Shown here one piece after another: positions 26,924 through 35,400 of a DNA stretch of 38,829 nucleotides. The notes beneath the pieces were generated by a model. It saw only the letters and a list, made by a program, of their open reading frames with translations, was not told the DNA's origin and ran no database searches. The position numbers and the translations under genes are program-made. Source of the DNA: an uncultured Peptococcaceae bacterium (lineage in GTDB: Bacteria > Bacillota > Dehalobacteriia > UBA4068 > UBA4997). The stretch is taken from NCBI GenBank assembly GCA_947647555.1, contig CANSKT010000008.1:1-38829 (forward strand), read 5' to 3'. Each line of letters begins with the position of its first letter. Position 1 is the stretch's first letter.

Positions 26924-27352
26924 ATGCGTACTTTTATGGCAAAAGCGCAGGAGATTGAACGCAAATGGTTTGTTCTTGACGCTGCCAACAAGCCTTTGGG
27001 TCGTGTCGCCACAGAGGCCGCACGTTTGCTGAGAGGCAAGCATAAGCCGATTTTTACGCCCAATGTTGATACCGGCGATTTTGTAATTATTATTAATGCT
27101 GGCCAGGCTGTTTTGACTGGTAACAAATTAAATCAGAAAGTTATGTATAAACATTCCGGTTATCCGGGCGGCCTGAAGGAAACCCCTTATCGCCGTTTGA
27201 TGGCTGAAAAGCCGGAGCGCGCTCTGGAGGCCGCTGTGCGCGGCATGCTGCCGAAGAACCGCCTGGGCCGCAAAATGATTAAGAAGCTGAAAGTTTTTGC
27301 TGGTGCAGAGCATATTCATCAGGCGCAGAAACCTGAAGTTTGGAATTTCTAA
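26924..27352 (+). CDS. rplM: 50S ribosomal protein L13
   Basis: The 142-residue protein has [21 protein letters not shown], the [12 protein letters not shown] block and the [18 protein letters not shown] region typical of L13. L13 is an early 50S assembly protein. The ATG at 26924 follows GAGGAGG at 8 nt. It has its own promoter and leader, and forms a two-gene operon with rpsI. Confidence 0.97.
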   Translation: MRTFMAKAQEIERKWFVLDAANKPLGRVATEAARLLRGKHKPIFTPNVDTGDFVIIINAGQAVLTGNKLNQKVMYKHSGYPGGLKETPYRRLMAEKPERALEAAVRGMLPKNRLGRKMIKKLKVFAGAEHIHQAQKPEVWNF

Positions 27353-27371
27353 GAAAGGAGCGTGCAAATTA

Positions 27372-27764
27372 ATGGCTGATAACAGATTATATGGTACAGG
27401 CCGCAGAAAAAACGCGATTGCTCGTGTTTGGCTGGCTCCTGGCAGTGGTAATATCACCGTGAACAAACGCGGTTTGAGTGAATATTTTGGCAAAAAAACG
27501 CTGGAAATGATTGTGGAGCAGCCTTTGGCTCTGACCTCTAACCTGGGTAAATATGATGTGATGGCCACCGTTAAGGGCGGCGGTACTACTGGTCAGGCTG
27601 GCGCGGTGCGTCATGGCATTGCCAAAGCTTTGGTGGAAGCAGATGAGAACCTGCGCAAAGCTTTGAAAGCGGCTGGTTTCCTGACTCGTGACCCCAGAAT
27701 GAAGGAAAGAAGAAAGTATGGCTTGAAAAAGGCCAGAAAGGCAAGCCAGTTCTCCAAGAGATAA
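27372..27764 (+). CDS. rpsI: 30S ribosomal protein S9
   Basis: S9 (130 residues) has [21 protein letters not shown] near the start and the invariant C-terminal tail [11 protein letters not shown], whose last residues contact P-site tRNA. The ATG at 27372 follows AAAGGAG; the longer upstream frame lies in rplM and is not family-like. A bidirectional terminator follows. Confidence 0.97.
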   Translation: MADNRLYGTGRRKNAIARVWLAPGSGNITVNKRGLSEYFGKKTLEMIVEQPLALTSNLGKYDVMATVKGGGTTGQAGAVRHGIAKALVEADENLRKALKAAGFLTRDPRMKERRKYGLKKARKASQFSKR

Positions 27765-27805
27765 TAGCTGCCAAGTTAAAGTTTATAATCCGCTATGGTT
27801 ATATA

Positions 27806-27842
27806 AAAAAATCCGTCTGGCATTATGCCGGGCGGATTTTTT
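27806..27842. terminator. Bidirectional terminator between rpsI and the toxin-like gene
   Basis: AAAATCCGTCTGGC and GCCGGGCGGATTTT pair over 14 positions with two G-T wobbles around an ATTAT loop (27822-27826), flanked by A on the left and T on the right. It can end both the rplM-rpsI transcript and the opposing toxin-like operon. Confidence 0.85.
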
Positions 27843-27851
27843 ATGGTTAAA

Positions 27852-28457
27852 TTATTCAGCTTCCACTGGCTTATAAACCAGATTTTTAATTTTTTCCTCG
27901 GTCCAAAGCTTGCAGGTGAAAAATAAATGTTCCTCTTTGCGCTTTTTAAAAATACGGAACAATTCCTGCGTATTATCATAAACATGGCAGATATCGCATA
28001 GCTTGATTAACTCCGGCAGGTTGGCCATCGTTAATTTATAACGCTTGAGAATTTTGTCTATGGGCACGTTATGCCCGCCCTCCTCGGTTCTGGACTGCAC
28101 GCGTAACACGTTAATGTTGGGGTGTCTGGTAAAAACAAAATAACCGCGTATAAAATAGCCCTGTTCTCTGGCACGGCGCAGCAGGTTTAAATTGCGCTCC
28201 GTGGAAAGCACGGTTTCAAAGGTGAAATCGGATTTTTGAGCCAAAGCATTCTCGCGTAGCGCCTCCGCCTGTTTGGCGGCCGTTAAATCGTCGCAGTGGG
28301 TACTGGCCTTGATTACGTCGGCGTTGATGTAGGTGCCGTGTTTAATTGCGTATTCATAGATAGTGCTTTTGCCTGAGCCGTTGGGGCCGGCAAAAATTGT
28401 TAATTCTGGTTTCTTTTCTGGTGTTTGATTAGAAATTTGCATATTCTCTGTGTCCAT
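27852..28457 (-). CDS. Zeta-toxin-like kinase (COG4185 type)
   Basis: The 201-residue protein is a P-loop kinase of the zeta-toxin superfamily. Walker A is GPNGSGKST at residues 24-32, followed by YINADVIK, an FETVLST strand, and a C-terminal RTEEGGHNVP, then KRYKLTMANLPE and VYDN, as in COG4185 proteins. Studied zeta toxins phosphorylate UDP-N-acetylglucosamine and stop wall synthesis; here the substrate is inferred. The ATG at 28457 has GGAG 7 nt upstream. It overlaps the small upstream gene by 29 nt, a typical toxin-antitoxin arrangement. A terminator follows. Confidence 0.8.
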   Translation of the reverse strand: MDTENMQISNQTPEKKPELTIFAGPNGSGKSTIYEYAIKHGTYINADVIKASTHCDDLTAAKQAEALRENALAQKSDFTFETVLSTERNLNLLRRAREQGYFIRGYFVFTRHPNINVLRVQSRTEEGGHNVPIDKILKRYKLTMANLPELIKLCDICHVYDNTQELFRIFKKRKEEHLFFTCKLWTEEKIKNLVYKPVEAE

Positions 28458-28683
28458 CTGGATACTCCAAATAAGCCTGTTCCCTTTCTTCATCAAAACG
28501 GGCAATCGGCACGCGTTTTATGCGTTTGGCTAAAATTGACATACGGATAGCCATTTTGAAGCGGCGTGTCATTTCCTCATCGGTTACGCCGTCAATAGCG
28601 TCCAATTCAGGGTCAAAGGGCGGTTGATATTTGTTGCCGTCATAGATTGGTAAATCCTTTAAGCTTGTTTTGTTCATTTCCAT
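28429..28683 (-). CDS. Small partner of the zeta-like kinase, likely antitoxin
   Basis: This 84-residue protein precedes and overlaps the zeta-like gene. It is acidic at the N terminus (PPFDPELDAIDGVTDEEMTR), with a basic helix in the middle (ILAKRIKR) and an ending EREQAYLEYPDGHREYANF. It shows neither the helix-turn-helix of PezA nor an obvious epsilon three-helix pattern. The ATG at 28683 follows GGAGG at 8 nt and is preferred to an upstream start without a binding site. Its antitoxin role is inferred from position and overlap only. Confidence 0.6.
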   Translation of the reverse strand: MEMNKTSLKDLPIYDGNKYQPPFDPELDAIDGVTDEEMTRRFKMAIRMSILAKRIKRVPIARFDEEREQAYLEYPDGHREYANF

Positions 28684-28739
28684 AATATAAACCTCCAGGC
28701 ACAACTGCCAAAAAACCATATAAAACTGTAACTATCTAT

Positions 28740-28768
28740 ATTATATGAAATTTAGGTGAAAAAAACAA
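28740..28768 (-). promoter_or_regulatory. Promoter of the toxin-antitoxin-like operon
   Basis: On the minus strand, TTGTTT (28763-28768) and TATAAT (28740-28745) are 17 nt apart and face the 84-residue gene, whose start is about 57 nt downstream. Confidence 0.6.
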
Positions 28769-28790
28769 GTAGTTTTTCTGAAAAATAAAT

Positions 28791-29627
28791 TTAAAGGCTG
28801 ATTACAGCCGCCTGACCGCCGCGTTCACCCCTGGTAAAACGGTGCGACCAGTATTTTTCCGGCAGACAGCAGGTACATTCCGGAGAGATAGCTATGCTGC
28901 TGTTTGGCAGGCCGGCCTGTTGCAAACGCCAGGCATTAATAGCTTTAAGGTCTACCAGAAATTTGCCCGGCTCCCCGGCTGTTTCATCATTTTTTATAAA
29001 TTCTTCAACGCCAGCGCCAAAGGCCTGCCGCATAGCCTGCGGTACGTCGGCATGCGTGGAAAAGCAGCAGCCGCCAATGCCGGGGCCGATAGCGGCCAGA
29101 CAGCGATTTGGCTCAATCTGATATTCCTGCTGCAAGCGCCGAACCGTTTTGGCGGCGATATCAGCCTGCGTGCCGCGCCAGCCTGCATGAACTGCGGCAA
29201 CAGCGCAAGGGCGTCCCTTGCTGTTCAAGGCGCAAAGCAAAATTGGTATGCAGTCGGCAGCGTAGGCAATCAGTGGCCGGCCGGTTTGGTTGGTAATCAG
29301 CGCGTCGCACTCATAAGGTGTGGGGCCGTCCAGATGTAGGCCGGCGTCGGCCGTCTGCGCCAGACGAATAATGTCGCTGTGGATTTGGTGGGTGGAAACT
29401 GCCGCTTCTGGCGCATAGCCCACTGCTTGTGCCAGCCGCAGATGATTCTGGCGCACATTTTCTACGCTGTCTTTTTTGTGGTCAAGATTTAAACTGGCCT
29501 GCGCGCCCTGACTAACGCCGCCGTGTCGGGTGCTGAAAGCATGGCATACGCCCTGGGCGTCTAAAATTGCGCTGGTCATAAAAATAACGCCGTTAATATC
29601 ATGGCGGACAAATTCTGTGTTATACAT
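28791..29627 (-). CDS. pgeF: Purine nucleoside phosphorylase / polyphenol-oxidase-like protein (YfiH family)
   Basis: The 278-residue protein has the YfiH/LACC1 signatures: HAFSTRHGGVS near residue 29, the QIHSD motif with H83, AADCIPIL with C126, and HAGWRGT with H147, which together form the metal site. The family has purine nucleoside phosphorylase and adenosine deaminase activity and has also been linked to cell division and peptidoglycan editing. The ATG at 29627 follows GGAGGTAC at 7 nt. It is a single gene on the minus strand, after the toxin-like pair. Confidence 0.92.
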   Translation of the reverse strand: MYNTEFVRHDINGVIFMTSAILDAQGVCHAFSTRHGGVSQGAQASLNLDHKKDSVENVRQNHLRLAQAVGYAPEAAVSTHQIHSDIIRLAQTADAGLHLDGPTPYECDALITNQTGRPLIAYAADCIPILLCALNSKGRPCAVAAVHAGWRGTQADIAAKTVRRLQQEYQIEPNRCLAAIGPGIGGCCFSTHADVPQAMRQAFGAGVEEFIKNDETAGEPGKFLVDLKAINAWRLQQAGLPNSSIAISPECTCCLPEKYWSHRFTRGERGGQAAVISL

Positions 29628-29884
29628 ATAAAGTACCTCCTTGGGTCAAATTAAAATGTGCAATTAAAATATTCTCTGTGCCAGACGGTAAAATCCTGCT
29701 GGCGAGATTGATTATCTCCAGATTTTTAGCCGAATGGAGCGTTATAAATTTAGTCTATGACAAAAAAAGGCAGTCGCGGCAGGATTTTTGCATAGGACAA
29801 AGAATTATTATAAGATTAAGCAGTTGTATTGTACCCAAAAATATTGAAGCAAAATTAGGGCGCGATATTAAAGAGGAATGACTA

Positions 29885-30937
29885 ATGGGATTTTTCAGGC
29901 GATTCTTTTTTGATTTTGGCACAAGCATTGGCGTTGATTTAGGCACGGCCAGTATTCTGATTTATGTAAAAAATCGGGGCATTGTCTTAAACGAGCCTTC
30001 TGTGGTGGCTATGAATCAGCTGACGCATGAGGTTATTGCGATTGGTGCGGCGGCCAAAAAAATGCTGGGGCGCACGCCGGAGGGCATTATTGCTGTGCGG
30101 CCGTTGCGTGAGGGCGTGATTGCCGATTATGATGTTACAGAGCAGATGCTGCGCTATTTTCTGGAACAGGCCTGCGGTCGTAACCGTATTTTGAAGCCAC
30201 GCGTGATGGTTTGTATTCCCTCCGGGGTGACGGACGTTGAGGAGCGCGCTGTAAAGCAGGCGGCGCTGGCCTCTGGCGCCAGAGAAGCCTATTTGATTGA
30301 GGAGCCGATGGCGGCCGCGATTGGCGCCGGTATGGATATTTACACGCCCAGCGGTAATCTGGTTTGCGATATCGGCGGCGGTACCACGGACGTGGCAGTA
30401 ATCTCCCTGGGGGGCATTGTCAGCAAAACATCTCTGCGCGTGGGCGGCGATAAATTTGATGATGCGATTGTGCGTTATATTCGTCGGGAGTATAGCCTGC
30501 TGATTGGCGAGTCCTGTGCGGAGGATATTAAAAAAAGCATTGGCACCGCGTATATCACCGAAAAAAATCGGGATAATTTTGTGACGGTGCGTGGCCGGGA
30601 TTTGATGTCCGGTCTGCCCAAGAGCATTAAATTTTCGGCGCAGGAGTGTCGGGAGGCCATTGGCGAAACTCTGGATACGATTATCGCGGCAATCAAAAGC
30701 GTTTTGGAAGAAACACCGCCGGAGTTGGCCGGCGATATTGTGGACCGCGGTATGGTTCTGACCGGCGGCGGTTCTATGGTGGACGGCTTGCCGCGTTTGA
30801 TTTCCGAGTTGACTGGTCTGCATGTTTATTTGGCGGAGGACCCGGTGGCCTGTGTGGCTATTGGCACCGGCAAATCTCTTGCCGTTTTGGACCAGGCCCA
30901 GGAAAGCGGCAATATTTTGGCGCGCAAGGCGCTGTAA
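29885..30937 (+). CDS. mreB: Rod shape-determining protein of the MreB/Mbl family
   Basis: This 350-residue bacterial actin organises peptidoglycan synthesis along the lateral wall. Actin-fold motifs are seen in order: phosphate-1 GVDLGTASILIYV, MVCIPSGVTDVEERAV with IEEPMAAAIGAG, phosphate-2 CDIGGGTTDVAVIS, and adenosine motif LTGGGSMVDGLP near residue 295. The N terminus starts with a short amphipathic stretch (MGFFRRFFF) that may bind the membrane. No mreC or mreD is nearby, and Mbl or MreBH cannot be told apart by eye. GAGG lies 8 nt before the ATG; a weak promoter may lie at 29788-29816. Confidence 0.95.
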   Translation: MGFFRRFFFDFGTSIGVDLGTASILIYVKNRGIVLNEPSVVAMNQLTHEVIAIGAAAKKMLGRTPEGIIAVRPLREGVIADYDVTEQMLRYFLEQACGRNRILKPRVMVCIPSGVTDVEERAVKQAALASGAREAYLIEEPMAAAIGAGMDIYTPSGNLVCDIGGGTTDVAVISLGGIVSKTSLRVGGDKFDDAIVRYIRREYSLLIGESCAEDIKKSIGTAYITEKNRDNFVTVRGRDLMSGLPKSIKFSAQECREAIGETLDTIIAAIKSVLEETPPELAGDIVDRGMVLTGGGSMVDGLPRLISELTGLHVYLAEDPVACVAIGTGKSLAVLDQAQESGNILARKAL

Positions 30938-30951
30938 AAGGAACTGATTGT

Positions 30952-31521
30952 ATGAAGTGTACATTTTCCCGAATTGCTTTCTGGCTATTGCCATTAATTT
31001 TATTACTGGCTGGTGGCGCGGCGGCAGGTTCGGCTGGCGACCCACTGGTTACACGCGGCTGGGTGGACCAGTATATTGCCAGCCAACTGGCGCCATTGCA
31101 GACGCGGTTGGAGCAGGCGGACAGCCAGATGGCTTCTGTGCGCTCAATTAAGCTTTGGATTGGCCGTGATTATTTGCAGGTTGGCGAGCGGCAGGTTAAG
31201 CTTGACGCCGCGCCGTATCTGGGCAGCAGCGGCCGAACTATGGTGCCGCTGCGTGCGCTGGGCGACAGTATCGGGGCGGAAATCAACTGGGACGGAGCCG
31301 CCAAAAAGGCGGTTTATACTAAAGACGGCAGGCAGGTGGTGTTGTGGCTGGGGCGCGCGGAAGTCAGCGTGAACGGGCATACGGCGGCCACCGACTGCGC
31401 ACCGGAACTGCGCAATGACCGGGTGATGGTGCCGCTGCGTGTGGTTACGGAAAATCTTGGTTTTCATTTAAGCTGGAATAATGCGGAGAAGCTGGCGGCG
31501 CTGCTGTATATAGCGCAGTAA
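30952..31521 (+). CDS. Exported protein with copper amine oxidase N-terminal (stalk) domain
   Basis: The 189-residue product begins with a signal peptide or membrane anchor (MKCTFSRIAFWLLPLILLL). A short helical segment follows and then, from about residue 70, a Cu-amine-oxidase N-terminal-like domain: RTMVPLRALGDSIGAEINW, VNGHT, DRVMVPLRVVTENLGFHLSWN. These domains are common in cell-surface proteins of Clostridia and are thought to act in wall binding or protein-protein contact, not catalysis. It starts at ATG 30952, 14 nt after mreB, and is probably co-transcribed with it. Confidence 0.85.
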   Translation: MKCTFSRIAFWLLPLILLLAGGAAAGSAGDPLVTRGWVDQYIASQLAPLQTRLEQADSQMASVRSIKLWIGRDYLQVGERQVKLDAAPYLGSSGRTMVPLRALGDSIGAEINWDGAAKKAVYTKDGRQVVLWLGRAEVSVNGHTAATDCAPELRNDRVMVPLRVVTENLGFHLSWNNAEKLAALLYIAQ

Positions 31522-31588
31522 AAAATGGTATTCTTTATTTAATTGATTTAGTGTGAGTGGTTGAATTTGATTGAATTGGAGAAATAAT

Positions 31589-32677
31589 ATGAGTTCAGAT
31601 AAGGAACAGCAAGTTGAGTATCATAATTCATGGTGGGGACGGCATTTTGGTTATCTTTCGGCCGAGGCCAAGGGTTGGTTTTGGCTGGTGCTGCTGTTGT
31701 TGATTTGCGGCGGCTTTTACCTGGGCTTTTGGTATAGCTGTCAGCAGCCTAATCCTATCACAGTGCCTTATGTGACGGCGCAAAACTATGTGGAAAATCA
31801 TGAAGAAGCGCCAAAAACGCCGGATTATTTTGGCGAGGACGGCACGATTACCGTATTATTGATGGGCTGCGATATGCGCGAGGGCGAAAAGGCCGGGCGC
31901 TCGGATACGATTATGCTGGCTTTTGTCAGCGCGGAGAAAAAAGCGGTTAACTTGCTCTCTATTCCGCGTGATACCAGAGTGGAGCTGGCCGAGGGCAAAG
32001 GTACAACCAAGATTAATCATGCCTTTGCTTATGGCGGTGTGCCGTTGACGCGCAAAACCATTGAAAACTTTTTAGATGTGGAGATTGACCGTTATGTAAC
32101 GGTTGATTTTCAGGGCTTTGCTGATGTTATTGACGCCTTGGGCGGCGTGGATTATGATGTTGAACAACGCATGTATTATCCGGCGGAGCATATTGATTTA
32201 CAGCCCGGGCCGCAGCATCTGGACGGTCAGGCGGCGCTTTCCTATGTGCGCTGGCGCGGCACGGCCACGGCGGATATTGGGCGTATTGAGCGACAGCAGA
32301 AATTTTTAAGCACAGTGCTGGAACAGGTTATGAGTACCGGCACGATTTTGCGCCTGCCTAATCTGATTATTACTATTAATACATATATACAGACGGATTT
32401 TACCCTTCCTGAACTGACTTCATTGATTAATGTATTTAAGGACGTTAGTAACGTAACTTTCAATTCGTCCATGGTGCCGGGCGACGGTACGATGATTAAC
32501 GGTATTAGTTACTGGCAGTATTATCCCAATCAAACCGCTGAATTGCTGGAGCAGATGAAAACATTTACTTATAATCTGCCGGTTGAAGAACCGCCTGCCA
32601 GTGCCGACGGCAATGGTACGGATAATGACGCCGCCGGAGCGGCTGGAAATAACAGCGGCAATACTGGAGGAAATTAA
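31589..32677 (+). CDS. LytR-CpsA-Psr family wall polymer ligase
   Basis: LCP enzymes attach wall teichoic acid, capsule or secondary wall polymers to peptidoglycan outside the membrane. The 362-residue protein has a short cytoplasmic N terminus, one membrane helix (about 29-47) and the LCP domain: TVLLMGCD, AGRSDTIMLAFV, LLSIPRDTRVE with the catalytic arginine region, KINHAFAYGG, VDFQGFADVIDALGGV, and SYVRWR with GRIERQQKF. The C-terminal tail is low-complexity Asn/Gly/Asp. ATG 31589 has TTGGAG upstream; TTG at 31571 is less likely. It lies 4 nt before a TagA-type transferase. Confidence 0.93.
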   Translation: MSSDKEQQVEYHNSWWGRHFGYLSAEAKGWFWLVLLLLICGGFYLGFWYSCQQPNPITVPYVTAQNYVENHEEAPKTPDYFGEDGTITVLLMGCDMREGEKAGRSDTIMLAFVSAEKKAVNLLSIPRDTRVELAEGKGTTKINHAFAYGGVPLTRKTIENFLDVEIDRYVTVDFQGFADVIDALGGVDYDVEQRMYYPAEHIDLQPGPQHLDGQAALSYVRWRGTATADIGRIERQQKFLSTVLEQVMSTGTILRLPNLIITINTYIQTDFTLPELTSLINVFKDVSNVTFNSSMVPGDGTMINGISYWQYYPNQTAELLEQMKTFTYNLPVEEPPASADGNGTDNDAAGAAGNNSGNTGGN

Positions 32678-32680
32678 GCT

Positions 32681-33496
32681 ATGGCAGAAATGGAGATTTT
32701 AGGCGCAAAGATTAGCGATTATGATATGGTGGAAACCGTTTGCAGTGCGGCGGCGTTGATTGATGTCGGCCGGCAGGCGGACAAGGGCGAGCCGATGTTG
32801 CATCAGATTGTTACTTTGAACGCAGAAATTTTATATAAAGCCCAAACTGATTCCCGTTTAATGGAAGTTATCAATCAGGCGGAACTGGTAACGCCGGACG
32901 GCAGCGGTATTGTTATGGCGGCGCAAAAACTTTGTAATCGGCAGATTGAACGGGTTACGGGTATTGATTTAATGCAGGAGTTGTGCAAGCAGAGCGCGGC
33001 CTGCGGCTGGCAGGTTTATCTGCTGGGCGCCAAGCCGGGGGTGGCCGAACAGGCTGCCAAGAATCTGCGCGAGCAGTATAATACCAATGTTTGCGGCTGG
33101 CACGACGGCTATTTTAAGGAGGACGAGCAGGCCTGGATAATCGGCGAGATTAACGAGAAAAAGCCGGATATTTTGTTTGTGGGTCTGGGTGCACCCCGGC
33201 AGGAATTTTGGATTGCGGAAAACCGCGGCCGGCTGCGTGTGCCGCTGGTGATTGGCGTGGGCGGTTGTTTTGACGTTATCTCGGGTAATTTAAAGCGCGC
33301 GCCCCAGATTTTTCAGCAAATGGGCGTGGAATGGCTTTGGCGGCTGCTGAAAGAACCCTGGCGTTTTGGCCGCATGCTGGCTTTGCCCAAGTTTATGATG
33401 CTGGTTAACAGTCAGGTTAAGGCCAAAAAGCGTCTGGCGCAGGCCAATCAGCGTCAGATGGAAGACGGCCGCCGGGAAAAAAAGTTGCCGCAGTGA
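32681..33496 (+). CDS. WecG/TagA/CpsF family glycosyltransferase
   Basis: The 271-residue enzyme matches the GT26 family, which in teichoic acid synthesis adds N-acetylmannosamine to lipid-linked GlcNAc (TagA). Signatures: TLNAEILYKA, LVTPDGSGIV, RVTGIDLMQEL, VYLLGAKPGVAEQAA, DILFVGLGAPRQEFW and GVGGCFDVISG. It probably builds the linkage unit of a wall polymer, matching the LCP ligase just upstream. The ATG at 32681 is preceded by GGAGG. The C-terminal basic segment may bind the membrane. The substrate is inferred from the family. Confidence 0.93.
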   Translation: MAEMEILGAKISDYDMVETVCSAAALIDVGRQADKGEPMLHQIVTLNAEILYKAQTDSRLMEVINQAELVTPDGSGIVMAAQKLCNRQIERVTGIDLMQELCKQSAACGWQVYLLGAKPGVAEQAAKNLREQYNTNVCGWHDGYFKEDEQAWIIGEINEKKPDILFVGLGAPRQEFWIAENRGRLRVPLVIGVGGCFDVISGNLKRAPQIFQQMGVEWLWRLLKEPWRFGRMLALPKFMMLVNSQVKAKKRLAQANQRQMEDGRREKKLPQ

Positions 33497-33504
33497 TTAT
33501 TATG

Positions 33505-33527
33505 CAAGTTTTTCCTGAAAAAACTTG
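33505..33527 (+). terminator. Small hairpin after the glycosyltransferase gene
   Basis: CAAGTTTTT (33505-33513) pairs with AAAAACTTG (33519-33527). The stem is T-rich and no T tract follows, so it may be a weak terminator or an RNA end. Confidence 0.35.
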
Positions 33528-33627
33528 TAATTATCATATGAAGTTGTATAGGTTTTCAGTTATTTGGCGTTAACTGGAGTCCGGGGGACTTGGCATTCAC
33601 TGAGTTTTCATAAGGGAGTTGAGGATT

Positions 33628-35154
33628 TTGAAAAAATTTACAGTATTTTTTATTGCTTTGTTGCTTTGCTTGTTGATGGCCGGTCAGGCTTTGGCTTTTA
33701 CCGACCTTGATGATTGCAGCCCGGAAACCAGGCAGGCGATTAATGAGTTGGCGGAAAAGCAGATATTGAACGGTTACATTGATGATACTTTCCGGCCGAA
33801 TGACAGCATCAGCCGCGCAGAGTTTGCCAAGGTGGCGGTTCTGGCGCTGACCGACAAAACCAACATGCCGATGGGCGCGGTGCAGGAGATTAGCTATCGG
33901 GACGTATCCCCTAACGCCTGGTATACCAAGGTTATTGCTAATGCGGCGGCGCTGGGTTTGATGAAAGGCGATACGGAGGGCACTTTCCGGCCGAATGATA
34001 CAGTTAGCGTGGACGAGGTCATAACGATTTTGATACGCGCTTTGGGCTATACCGAGGCGGATTTGGATATGTCCGGCTGGCCGGCCAGCTATATTAATAA
34101 AGCCCGGGAAATCGGCCTGATTAATTATGATACTTATAATGGCGATTGCACACGCGGCCAGGCGGCTGCGCTGGTGGCCAGAATGTTGGAGTTGCCGCAG
34201 GCCGGTGCTGAAAAGCCGGAACAGCCTGTGCAGCTGGCCTATGATTATGGCGTGGTTACGGAATTAACCAGCAATACCATTACTATCAGCAGCTTTAAAG
34301 GCGGCGCGCTCAGCTATAAGCTGGCGGAGAATTGCGACTGGCAGGCGGCCAAAAGCGATTGCGGCGTGGGCAGGCTGATTTATTTCGGTTTGGATAGCAA
34401 GCAGGCAGTGGTTAGCGTTTCCCGGCAGGATATTTATACCCATAACCAGCATGAAGCCGAGCTTTCCGGCACCAAAATTAAGCTGAACGGTAAAAATATG
34501 CTGATTGCCGATGATGCGACGGTATTGCTGATGAACAGCAACGGCGGCGTTACCTCTGTCAGTCTGGAGCGGCTTTTGGCCAGCAGTTATGTGGCGGATT
34601 TGCGCAGTAATAATTATCGCGTGCCGTTGCAGTATGTGGCTGACGGCAAAAATGTGCGCGGCCTGTTGATTGGCGATTATCGCGGCCAGAGCCAGCAGCA
34701 GTTTGGCTATGTTGATGAATTTGGCACCGGCAGCGAGGGCGAGTCTGTTAAATTCTATGGCGAGAACGAATTTTATGAATGGAATTATGTTGGCAATGAG
34801 GGCGAATTGCGCCCGGAAACTGATGTGCTTTACGCTTATGAACATCGGGCGGACGGCGTGCGCGCTTATGTTGTGGATAGAACCAAAGAGCAAATCCGCG
34901 GCGCTTATGGCGAGGGCGAGGTTGTGCAGTTTGCTGGCGATATTTGCCTGACAACCAGCGGTAAACAGTTTATTATTGACGCGGAAACTGTGATTATGAA
35001 AGTGTCTTATCGCTCAGACGGTTCCATTTATGATGTGGAATATATTGATTCTGTTTATGGCGGCGACCGGGTTTGTGTGCGTTATACAGAAAAGAGCAGT
35101 TCAAATTATACCGGGATTGAAGCCGCTTATGTTCTGGTGCAGGATTTCATTTAA
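33628..35154 (+). CDS. S-layer homology (SLH) domain protein
   Basis: The 508-residue protein has a signal peptide (residues 1-23, ALA cleavage) and then three SLH repeats, at about 24-80, 85-145 and 148-200, with blocks such as FRPNDSISRAEFAKVAV and FRPNDTVSVDEVI. SLH domains anchor proteins to secondary wall polymers. The remaining 300 residues form beta-rich, repeat-like sequence that I do not recognise. TTG 33628 is preferred, with a GAGG-containing site upstream; TTG 33619 is too close to AAGGGAG. It lies downstream of the LCP and TagA genes, which likely make its anchor. Confidence 0.9.
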   Translation: MKKFTVFFIALLLCLLMAGQALAFTDLDDCSPETRQAINELAEKQILNGYIDDTFRPNDSISRAEFAKVAVLALTDKTNMPMGAVQEISYRDVSPNAWYTKVIANAAALGLMKGDTEGTFRPNDTVSVDEVITILIRALGYTEADLDMSGWPASYINKAREIGLINYDTYNGDCTRGQAAALVARMLELPQAGAEKPEQPVQLAYDYGVVTELTSNTITISSFKGGALSYKLAENCDWQAAKSDCGVGRLIYFGLDSKQAVVSVSRQDIYTHNQHEAELSGTKIKLNGKNMLIADDATVLLMNSNGGVTSVSLERLLASSYVADLRSNNYRVPLQYVADGKNVRGLLIGDYRGQSQQQFGYVDEFGTGSEGESVKFYGENEFYEWNYVGNEGELRPETDVLYAYEHRADGVRAYVVDRTKEQIRGAYGEGEVVQFAGDICLTTSGKQFIIDAETVIMKVSYRSDGSIYDVEYIDSVYGGDRVCVRYTEKSSSNYTGIEAAYVLVQDFI

Positions 35155-35194
35155 GCTTATATAAGCCGTTTAATTTAAGTCTTCAATATTTAAG

Positions 35195-35247
35195 ATAACT
35201 CGCATCTGTTTTCTTGCTTGAAAAAAACGGCTGCGAGTTATTTTTTT
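35195..35247 (+). terminator. Rho-independent terminator after the SLH gene
   Basis: ATAACTCGCA (35195-35204) pairs with TGCGAGTTAT (35232-35241), with an inner GTTTTC/GAAAAAAAC stem, then a T run at 35241-35247. Confidence 0.85.
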
Positions 35248-35254
35248 ATGAAAA

Positions 35255-35400
35255 GTTTAAACTAAATTAAACTTTAGTTAATATTGCTTTTGTATAATTT
35301 GCGTACAATAAAATTTGGGTATAAATGTATAATTTCCAGGGAAAATATAAGACGTAAAATATTAAATTATTTATAAATAAACATAAGGAAGGAACTGAAA
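35255..35400 (+). promoter_or_regulatory. AT-rich upstream region of the RND operon with possible operator
   Basis: GTTTAAAC (35255-35262) is a palindrome, and two copies of TTAAACT follow each other at 10-bp spacing. An imperfect dyad, ACTAAA-TTAAAC-TTTAGT, spans 35261-35278. Two TATAAT hexamers (35293-35298, 35328-35333) are present, but neither has a clear -35. The region probably holds the promoter and an operator for the efflux operon; the details are uncertain. Confidence 0.35.

Noticed and set aside
29678-29881. 67-codon plus-strand frame before mreB
   Set aside because: The start lacks a ribosome binding site, the translation is not protein-like and it covers the likely mreB promoter region.
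29987-31045. 352-codon open frame on the minus strand opposite mreB
   Set aside because: It is the same kind of antisense shadow, with no family motif and no start signal; mreB on the other strand is certain.
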